A DNA stretch of 64,000 nucleotides from NCBI RefSeq assembly GCF_025141935.1, contig NZ_CP081120.1:1612001-1676000 (forward strand), written 5' to 3'. The stretch comes from Sulfitobacter sp. S190. GTDB taxonomy: Bacteria; Pseudomonadota; Alphaproteobacteria; Rhodobacterales; Rhodobacteraceae. Positions 58,001 through 64,000 of the stretch are shown here, in pieces. The notes under the pieces were generated by a model, which did not search any database, had not been told where the DNA came from, and was given only the letters and a program-made list of their open reading frames with translations. The position numbers were made by a program, and so were the translations under genes. Numbering within the stretch: the first letter of the stretch is position 1; every line of letters begins with the position of its first letter.

Positions 58001-58297
58001 ATGGCTGACGTTGTCGTCGTTTACTGGCGTGACATTCCCGCACAAGTCATCGTGGGCAAAGGCCGTCGCGGCCAGAAGCGCCCCCTGCCCGAGCGGTTCG
58101 AGCAGGCGATTGACCGGGTGGCGATGAAGGTTGGCGCAGGCGATACCGATGCCTATCTTGCCGAGTGGCGCAAGGCGGCCCCCTATGCCGTCGAAGGTGA
58201 CGATGCAGAAGTCGCAGACGCAGAAGCCGCTCGGCTGGACGCCGAATATGACCGTGACCGTATCAAGAAGTTAATCGCCAACGATGGTTGGGCCTGA
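58001..58297 (+). CDS. 'Virulence factor' domain (PF13769-type) small protein
   Basis: A 98-residue protein (MADVVVVYWRDIPAQVIVGKGRRGQKRPLPERFEQAIDRVAMKVG...) of the family annotated as 'virulence factor' although it occurs in free-living marine bacteria. The C-terminal third is acidic (EGDDAEVADAEAARLDAEYDRDR). GGGAGAGGGAG lies upstream of ATG at 58001. It is 41 bp before an MTHFR gene and 1 kb before a methyltetrahydrofolate methyltransferase, so a role in methionine or one-carbon metabolism is likelier than virulence. Confidence 0.82.
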   Translation: MADVVVVYWRDIPAQVIVGKGRRGQKRPLPERFEQAIDRVAMKVGAGDTDAYLAEWRKAAPYAVEGDDAEVADAEAARLDAEYDRDRIKKLIANDGWA

Positions 58298-58338
58298 ACG
58301 CCCTGCCGCTCTTTACCGACATAACAAGGAGCCTGCGC

Positions 58339-59268
58339 ATGGCTTTGCTTAACTTCCGCAAAAAAGATGACGCCGCCGGTCAGACACCGGTCAATCCGCA
58401 CGTCGAAGCGTTCTTGCGCAATTACTCTATCGAAGTGATGCCGCGTACCGCCGAGAAGGTCGATGATTTCGCGGATCTGCTTCCTGCCGGAACACGCGTC
58501 TACATCGCGCATATCGAGGGCACGCCCATCGACGATATGGTGGCAACGGCGGCCCGTCTGAATGCGGGCGGGTTTGCCGTCATGCCTCACTTCCCCGCGC
58601 GCATCATCAAGGATCGGGCGACGCTTGCCGACTGGATCGCGCGGTATCAAGGCGAAGCGGACGTCAAGCAGGCGCTGCTGCTGGCGGGCGGTGTCACGGC
58701 GCCGCACGGTGATTTCAGCGACAGTATGCAGCTGATGGAGACCGGTTTGTTCGATCAGGCGGGCTTTGAACGCCTCCATGTTGCGGGCCATCCCGAAGGA
58801 AATCGCGATATTGACGCGAGTGGAACCGCAAATGTCGATGCCGCGTTGCGCTGGAAAAACGAGTTCCAGACGCGCACGGATGCCAAGATGGCAATTGCGA
58901 CCCAATTCGCTTTCGAAGCACAGCCGATCATCGACTGGGCCAATGGCCTGCAGGAGGCCGGGATCACCCTGCCCGTCCACATCGGCATCGCAGGTCCGGC
59001 AAAATTGCAGACGCTGATCAAATTCGCGATTGCCTGTGGCGTCGGGCCCTCCCTGAAGGTGCTGCAAAAGCGGGCGATGGACGTCACCAAGCTGCTGCTG
59101 CCATACGAGCCTACGGATGTCGTGACCGAACTGGCCGCGCACAAGGCGTCAAATCCGGATTTCAACATCAGCCACGTTCATTTTTTCCCGCTCGGTGGCA
59201 TCAAGACGAACGCCAAATGGGCACAGGACAATGGCGGCCAATCGGCCGTTCCCGCAAACGCCTCTTAA
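58339..59268 (+). CDS. Methylenetetrahydrofolate reductase family protein
   Basis: A 309-residue TIM-barrel protein of the MTHFR superfamily. Visible are IEVMPRTAEKVDDFADLLPAGTRVYIAHIEGT, MPHFPARIIKD, HVAGHPEGNRDI and TQFAFEAQPI, which match the folate/FAD site of MetF-like enzymes. It should reduce methylene-THF to methyl-THF. It diverges from E. coli MetF in the N-terminal region. AAGGA precedes ATG at 58339. The product would be the substrate of the next gene's methyltransferase (10 bp downstream). Confidence 0.87.
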   Translation: MALLNFRKKDDAAGQTPVNPHVEAFLRNYSIEVMPRTAEKVDDFADLLPAGTRVYIAHIEGTPIDDMVATAARLNAGGFAVMPHFPARIIKDRATLADWIARYQGEADVKQALLLAGGVTAPHGDFSDSMQLMETGLFDQAGFERLHVAGHPEGNRDIDASGTANVDAALRWKNEFQTRTDAKMAIATQFAFEAQPIIDWANGLQEAGITLPVHIGIAGPAKLQTLIKFAIACGVGPSLKVLQKRAMDVTKLLLPYEPTDVVTELAAHKASNPDFNISHVHFFPLGGIKTNAKWAQDNGGQSAVPANAS

Positions 59269-59278
59269 GGACCGCACC

Positions 59279-60361
59279 ATGACCAGAACTGTCGTCGAAT
59301 CCAAAACGAAAACCACCGTCATTGGCTTTGACGAGCCTTTCAGCGTCATCGGAGAGCGGATCAATCCGACCGGCCGCAAAATCCTCAACGAAGAGCTCGA
59401 GCGTCGCGATTTCAGTCGGGTAGAGGCAGATGCGGTGGCGCAGGTCGCGGCAGGTGCCACCATTCTCGACGTCAACTCGGGTGCGGTCTTCTCGAACAAG
59501 ATGGCCGAGGATCCGCGCTACGCCGACAACAACTTTCTCGAACCCACGCTGATGCCAGAGCTCATCAACCGCGTTCAGGCCGTTACCGATTGCCCGATCT
59601 GCATCGACAGCTCTGTGCCGGGCGCTTTGGAAAACGGGCTTGCCGCGGCCGAGGGCCGCCCTCTTCTCAACTCAGTTACGGGCGAGGAAGAACGGCTCGA
59701 ACTGGTCTTGCCGCTGGTCAAGAAATACAATGTGCCGGTCGTGGCGATTTCGAATGATGACACGGGCATTTCCGAAGATCCCGAAGTGCGCTTTGCCGTG
59801 GCCAAGAAAATCGTCGAACGCGCGGCAGACTTCGGCATTCCGGCGCATGACATCGTGGTGGACCCGTTGGTCATGCCCATCGGTGCAATGGCGACGGCGG
59901 GGCATCAGGTTTTCACACTCGTACGGCGCTTGCGTGAAGAACTTGGCGTGAACACCACGTGCGGCGCATCGAACATCAGCTTCGGGCTGCCTAATCGCCA
60001 CGGAATCAACAATGCGTTTTTGCCGATGGCGATGGGCGCGGGCATGACCTCTGCGATCATGAATCCGGTCGCCCTACCCGTCGGCCCCAAGAAGATTGCG
60101 GAGAAGAAAGCAGAGCTGGACGCGCTTGGCGTCGTGCTGCCCGAAGGTATGGACGACGAAGTTTTCGTCCAACTCTTCGGCATGGGATCGACAAAACCGC
60201 GCGCGGGCAAGGAAATGGAAGCGATCAGAGCCGCAAATTTCCTGTTTGATCGTGATCCGCACGGCGGCGACTGGATCAAATTCAACAAGGTTGCGCCGAA
60301 GGCGGGCGAAGAAGGCCGCGGGCGCGCCGGACGTACAGGGGGCCGTCGCCGCCGGGCATAA
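59279..60361 (+). CDS. Methyltetrahydrofolate:corrinoid methyltransferase (MetH folate module)
   Basis: A 360-residue pterin-binding TIM-barrel protein. Family motifs are FSVIGERINPTGRKIL, ATILDVNSGAVFS, CIDSSVPGALENGLAAAEGRPLLNSVTGEEERL and CGASNISFGLPNRHGINNAFLP. It corresponds to the folate domain of methionine synthase MetH, without homocysteine, cobalamin or reactivation domains. Such separated modules occur in Rhodobacteraceae. The C-terminus is a short Arg/Gly-rich tail (GRGRAGRTGGRRRRA), absent from typical AcsE/MetH modules. It follows the MTHFR gene by 10 bp. Confidence 0.9.
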   Translation: MTRTVVESKTKTTVIGFDEPFSVIGERINPTGRKILNEELERRDFSRVEADAVAQVAAGATILDVNSGAVFSNKMAEDPRYADNNFLEPTLMPELINRVQAVTDCPICIDSSVPGALENGLAAAEGRPLLNSVTGEEERLELVLPLVKKYNVPVVAISNDDTGISEDPEVRFAVAKKIVERAADFGIPAHDIVVDPLVMPIGAMATAGHQVFTLVRRLREELGVNTTCGASNISFGLPNRHGINNAFLPMAMGAGMTSAIMNPVALPVGPKKIAEKKAELDALGVVLPEGMDDEVFVQLFGMGSTKPRAGKEMEAIRAANFLFDRDPHGGDWIKFNKVAPKAGEEGRGRAGRTGGRRRRA

Positions 60362-60384
60362 CTCTGCCTATAGGAGAGTGATTG

Positions 60385-60410
60385 CGGCGCCTTTCGTGGG
60401 GCGCCGTTTT
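60385..60410 (+). terminator. Rho-independent terminator after the methyltransferase gene
   Basis: A 7-bp stem (CGGCGCC/GGCGCCG) with an 8-base loop and a TTTT run, 24 bp after the stop. It closes the three-gene one-carbon cluster. Confidence 0.85.
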
Positions 60411-60593
60411 GTATTTAAAGAGTATTATAAGGAACTTACCCGACCGTCCGCTCAAGAATTACGCAGTTTGCTCAACTAAAGATTGCAAGCGCGTCAGGCA
60501 ATACTATATGGTTGATACAAGGTAGCAAAATGCAACCTAAAGTAATGTGCCGTTACCACGACGTCTTAGTGACCGATTGGATGGATACCGAAA

Positions 60594-61529
60594 ATGCGTG
60601 TTCTTGCAGTAAACGACGATGCGGCAGGCCTTGAATGGGTCCGGGAGCTTTTGGCGCATATGCCGGACTGCGAGCCGGTTACTGCGGTGTCCGCCCATCA
60701 GGCGGTGGCGCTGGTTCAGTCGGCAAAGCGCCCGTTCGACTGTATTCTCATTGATCACGATCTGCCTGATATGCCGGGCACCGGTCTGATCCCGCTGATC
60801 CAGCAATTCCCGCATTACATCGATGTGCCGATTATCATGATGATTGACCGCCTTGATCACCGGCACATCATTGACGCTTTCGTGGCAGGTGCTTTTGACT
60901 ATGTCACGAAGCCATTTGCGGTTGATGATCTTGACGCCGCCATCCGTGGTGCCGAACTTTGTCTGCGTGCACCGCGTGAATTGCGCGCCTCATCTGCGCC
61001 TCTGTCGGTGCAAGACCGCGATCCGGTCATGAGTTTCGGGTCATTGTCCGGAGCCAGCGTCCAGCAGGATGAAAAGCACTGCGGATTTGTCTCTCCCCTC
61101 GCTCTGGAAAACTGCATCACGCATGTGCCCGCCGACATACGCCGGGGTGCGGGATTTGCGCTTCTGCAAATCGATAAGGTGCCCGGCAACGATGGATCGC
61201 CCCGCACAGAGGCGGCCTTCATCAACGAACTGTCCCTGCATCTGGTCGCTGAGCTTGCGGATACGAGCAGCATACTTGCTTATCTCGGGGCCAATAGTTT
61301 CGCCATCCTCTCGTTTTCAAAGTTGCAAATTTCACCGCCTCCGGTGGCACAGCGGATCGAACGCGCCGTGTCGGAAACTCGGCAGTCGTTCCAGATGCTC
61401 ACAAATGCGGAGGCGACGTTCCGGATCAGCACAGTCAACTGCGCAGATCTGCCCTCCGACGTGGAGCCGCTCTACGTGATGCAACATGCCCGTTTGCAAA
61501 CCCAGAACGCGGGCCACCGCGCACGTTAA
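60594..61529 (+). CDS. Response regulator with degenerate GGDEF-like domain
   Basis: A 311-residue protein. Residues 1-120 are a CheY-like receiver with the phosphoacceptor Asp54 (CILIDHDLPDM) and Lys106 (YVTKPF); the acidic pair is D8-D9. Residues ~175-300 look like a GGDEF domain in which the signature is replaced by LGANSF (231-236, in ILAYLGANSFAIL). Cyclic di-GMP synthesis is therefore not expected; it could bind a nucleotide or partner instead. The start ATG has only weak GGAT upstream. It stands alone between two terminator/tRNA elements; no kinase is adjacent. Confidence 0.8.
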   Translation: MRVLAVNDDAAGLEWVRELLAHMPDCEPVTAVSAHQAVALVQSAKRPFDCILIDHDLPDMPGTGLIPLIQQFPHYIDVPIIMMIDRLDHRHIIDAFVAGAFDYVTKPFAVDDLDAAIRGAELCLRAPRELRASSAPLSVQDRDPVMSFGSLSGASVQQDEKHCGFVSPLALENCITHVPADIRRGAGFALLQIDKVPGNDGSPRTEAAFINELSLHLVAELADTSSILAYLGANSFAILSFSKLQISPPPVAQRIERAVSETRQSFQMLTNAEATFRISTVNCADLPSDVEPLYVMQHARLQTQNAGHRAR

Positions 61530-61587
61530 ACTCACCTACCGTCGACAAATTCGCGCAGAGGCGGCACTATCAATGACGTTTGAGGAG

Positions 61588-61664
<77 letters not shown>

Positions 61665-61716
61665 ACGTGGGCTGGTATAGTCGCCCTACATTGCTCCTGC
61701 AATTGCAAAATGCGCG

Positions 61717-62937
61717 TCAGGCAAACAACTCGTGGGCAAGCTCCAGCGCTTCGATCCACGTGTCGATTTCGTCCTTGGTATTATACATCCCAAAAGATGC
61801 ACGGCAGGTTGCATTGAGACCGAGGTGCTCCATCAGCGGACCTGTACAATGTTGGCCCGCGCGCACTGCCACGCCTTTCTTGTCGAGAATGGTCGAGACG
61901 TCATGGGCGTGCGCCGCGCCGTCGAGCGTGAAGCTGAAAATTGCGCCTTTGTCGGGGGTTGTTCCCTGCACCTGCACCCAGTTCAGACCCGAGAGCCGAT
62001 CCACAGCATAGTCGCGCAGCGTGTTTTCGTAGTCGTGGATCTGCTGCATTCCGACGCCGGTCATATAATCGAGCGCCACACCCAATCCGATTGTCTGCAC
62101 GATGCCCGGTGTACCCGCTTCGAACTTCATCGGGGGGTCATTGTAGACAACCCCGTCCTTCGTGACTTCGCGGATCATGTCGCCACCACCGATAAACGGG
62201 CGCATTTCGGCTTGCCGCTCGGCCTTGGCGTAGATTGCACCTGACCCGGACGGCCCGTACAATTTGTGACCCGTTATGCAGTAGAAATCGCACCCGATAT
62301 CGGAGACATCAACCGGCATGTGAACCGCGCTCTGGCTGCCGTCCACAAGGACCGCAACGCCCTGTTCATGTGCCGCAGAGGTAATTGATTTCACATCAAC
62401 AACCGTTCCCAACACATTGGAAAGGTGGGTAATTGCGATCAATTTGGTGCGGGGGGTCATCGCGTCGATCACCGCTTGCGGGTCCAGCGCGCCTGTACTG
62501 TCCACATCCACCCAGACGAGCTTCACGCCCATGCGTTCGCGCAGGAAATGCCACGGCACGATGTTGGCGTGATGCTCCATCACACTCAGAATGATTTCAT
62601 CGCCCGCCTGCATGCGCGGCATCGCCCAACCGTAGGCAACCATGTTGATGGCTTCGGTGGTGCCTGAATTGAAGATGATCTCGTCTTCGGAGCCGGCGCC
62701 GAGGAAATTTGCGACCTTGCCGCGCACGGCTTCGTATTTGTCGGTCGCCAGGTTCGACAGATAATGCAATCCACGGTGCACATTGGCGTATTCATGCGAA
62801 TAGGCCTGATTGATAGCGTCGATCACGACCTGCGGCTTTTGCGCAGAAGCGCCGTTATCGAGGTAAACGAGCGGCTTGCCGTTGACTTCGCGGCTGAGGA
62901 TCGGGAAATCGGCGCGGATCGCGGCAACATCATACAT
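61717..62937 (-). CDS. sufS: Cysteine desulfurase SufS
   Basis: A 406-residue class V aminotransferase-fold enzyme that releases sulfur from cysteine for Fe-S clusters. The PLP lysine is Lys225 in ITGHKLYGPSG and the persulfide cysteine is Cys378 in NATCRASFGMYNT, the SufS type (group II). ATG at 62937 has GGAG about 10 bases upstream and gives the family N-terminus (MYDVAAIRADFPIL). It overlaps the YIP1 gene by 8 bp; in related genomes these genes end the suf operon, so sufBCD probably lie just right of the window. Confidence 0.95.
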   Translation of the reverse strand: MYDVAAIRADFPILSREVNGKPLVYLDNGASAQKPQVVIDAINQAYSHEYANVHRGLHYLSNLATDKYEAVRGKVANFLGAGSEDEIIFNSGTTEAINMVAYGWAMPRMQAGDEIILSVMEHHANIVPWHFLRERMGVKLVWVDVDSTGALDPQAVIDAMTPRTKLIAITHLSNVLGTVVDVKSITSAAHEQGVAVLVDGSQSAVHMPVDVSDIGCDFYCITGHKLYGPSGSGAIYAKAERQAEMRPFIGGGDMIREVTKDGVVYNDPPMKFEAGTPGIVQTIGLGVALDYMTGVGMQQIHDYENTLRDYAVDRLSGLNWVQVQGTTPDKGAIFSFTLDGAAHAHDVSTILDKKGVAVRAGQHCTGPLMEHLGLNATCRASFGMYNTKDEIDTWIEALELAHELFA

Positions 62938-63523
62938 TTGCGGGAACTCCGAGGGTCGCGAGGCCAACGACCCCGCCCAGAATAATTATACCAAAAAACA
63001 GACCGACAATCGCCAGCACAAGCACGCCGAGACTGTGGAAATTGGACGGAAGGCGCATCGAGACCGTGATGAAATTAAGCATGATCCAGAAGCCGATCAC
63101 ACCTGCGGCGGCGGAAAACAGCAGCGCAAGTATCGGGGATACAAGGGCGAGAACGGTCAGGATCACCTGCGCGGCCACACGCATGGCCTGCAACCATGTC
63201 ATGACGGCAAGAAGATCACCGAAATCGCCCTCTCCGCCCATCGTGCGCGCGGTCCAGTAAAGTGCGTGGACCGCCAGAACCAGCAACCCGGTCCACAAGA
63301 AGAAGAAGATCAAAGGCTCGTAGAAAAACTGCGGCAGCTCTGCGACTCGTGGCCCTTGAAGGGTCGTCAGCGCGATCGACAGAATGTACAGCACGCTGCA
63401 GAGCGCCAGCGCGGTCCAAAGCGTCGTCCGGTCGAGATAAAGACCGATGATACGCTCCGCCGCACTGCGTGGTGCGCGCAGGGTTTCCATGGCCAAATCG
63501 GTGAGAAAAGCAAGATCCATCAT
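62930..63523 (-). CDS. YIP1-family membrane protein
   Basis: A 197-residue integral membrane protein with about five hydrophobic segments (for example TTLWTALALCSVLYILSIAL and LGVLVLAIVGLFFGIIILGG). It resembles the YIP1 domain family, whose bacterial role is unknown. The start at 63523 overlaps the stop of the upstream YIP1-like gene (ATGA), and its stop overlaps the sufS start. Its place inside the suf operon suggests coexpression with Fe-S assembly. Confidence 0.8.
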   Translation of the reverse strand: MMDLAFLTDLAMETLRAPRSAAERIIGLYLDRTTLWTALALCSVLYILSIALTTLQGPRVAELPQFFYEPLIFFFLWTGLLVLAVHALYWTARTMGGEGDFGDLLAVMTWLQAMRVAAQVILTVLALVSPILALLFSAAAGVIGFWIMLNFITVSMRLPSNFHSLGVLVLAIVGLFFGIIILGGVVGLATLGVPANV

Positions 63524-63984
63524 GCGGTTCCATCCGCGGCCAGAAGGCCCTTTGCCCAGAACCATCCGAATACCGCCAGCCAGATCAATCCGACCATTTG
63601 CAATTGCACGCCCTGCCCGATGAAACCGGCCACGAGGCCCAGCAGCAAAAAGACCGGAGCGGTGGCCAACAACGACCAGATCAGCGTAAACCTGATCTGA
63701 AACCCACTGATGTTGCGGCGCGCGATGCGCGACAGCAGCCAAATCAGCGCTGCGAATGCGTACACGAGCAACGGCATGATAAAGATATACAGGAACGCGC
63801 TCCAATACAGCCGCGCAATCAAAGGCACGTCCGGTCGCAGCTCAGCCTCGCGCGCCTGATAAGGGGTTGCCGCGACAAACATCAACACGCCCGCGATCAG
63901 CAAAAACAAAAGCGCACGGACCTCGTTGCGCCCCTGGGCAAGAAACCGGGACTGAATGCGCCCCGGTGCCCTGTAAGTCCCCAT
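63520..63984 (-). CDS. Membrane protein in the suf operon (YIP1-like)
   Basis: A 154-residue protein with four hydrophobic segments (VRALLFLLIAGVLMFVAA, LYIFIMPLLVYAFAALIWLL, LIWSLLATAPVFLLLGLVAGF and VGLIWLAVFGWFWAKGLL). The family is uncertain; the layout resembles its downstream YIP1 neighbour. ATG at 63984 is the only good start before the window edge. It is probably translationally coupled to the next gene. Confidence 0.75.
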   Translation of the reverse strand: MGTYRAPGRIQSRFLAQGRNEVRALLFLLIAGVLMFVAATPYQAREAELRPDVPLIARLYWSAFLYIFIMPLLVYAFAALIWLLSRIARRNISGFQIRFTLIWSLLATAPVFLLLGLVAGFIGQGVQLQMVGLIWLAVFGWFWAKGLLAADGTA

Positions 63985-64000
63985 GATATCCGACGTCAGC

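Overview
The window is a chromosomal segment of an alphaproteobacterium, most likely a marine Roseobacter-group member of the Rhodobacteraceae. The evidence is the mix of families: an aglEFGAK alpha-glucoside operon, ChpT, OlsB/OlsA ornithine lipid enzymes, an IalB-family protein, ribosomal protein L21 with a helix-hairpin-helix tail, a stand-alone MTHFR/methyltetrahydrofolate methyltransferase pair, PAS_5 and YIP1 proteins. GC is high and codon use looks even throughout. I see no insertion sequence, prophage, CRISPR array or rRNA operon.

Layout. 1-2.5 kb: the 3' end of a thioredoxin-reductase-like flavoprotein faces a SnoaL-flavin monooxygenase fusion. 2.6-11.7 kb: the alpha-glucoside locus, with aglE-aglF-aglG-aglA-aglK on the minus strand and divergent aglR plus a GH1 beta-glucosidase on the plus strand; palindromic LacI-type operators lie between the two halves. 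11.7-17.3 kb: envelope genes (YcbK-like, the L,D-transpeptidase YcbB, then an LpxD-ACP-ketosynthase-VOC operon). 17.3-20.1 kb: an IalB-like periplasmic protein and a DUF853 HerA-type ATPase. 20.1-27.2 kb: a branched-chain amino acid ABC system (livJ-livG-hypothetical-livF-livH-livM) beside a GlxA-type regulator. 27.4-31.9 kb: class II DAHP synthase, a PAS protein, yicC, gmk and a gamma-carbonic anhydrase. 31.9-39.2 kb: a complete phosphate operon (phoR-pstSCAB-phoU-phoB) with a Pho box before pstS. 39.3-42.8 kb: a TPP enzyme, aroQ and a translationally coupled LuxR solo. 42.8-44.9 kb: rpsB-tsf. 45-52.6 kb: a GAF protein, olsB-olsA, a DUF3553 protein, chpT, obg-proB-proA, a GNAT enzyme and a LysE exporter. 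52.7-55.6 kb: rplU-rpmA and two tandem DUF2059 proteins. 55.7-64 kb: tRNA-Ser(CGA), ppx/gppA-rlmE, a split methionine synthase-type cluster, an unusual response regulator, tRNA-Arg(CCG), and the end of a suf operon (YIP1-YIP1-sufS).

How the genes work together. The agl genes import and hydrolyse alpha-glucosides under AglR. The pho/pst genes sense and import phosphate, and the ornithine lipid genes could replace phospholipids when phosphate is scarce. The MTHFR/methyltransferase pair probably feeds methyl groups to a methionine synthase whose cobalamin and homocysteine modules lie elsewhere. The most interesting items are the LuxR solo with a degenerate AHL pocket coupled to aroQ, the LpxD-ACP-KAS cassette, the split-MetH genes, the L21 fusion, the receiver/degenerate-GGDEF protein, and two candidate small RNAs. 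All calls were made by eye from translated sequence; no database search was run.
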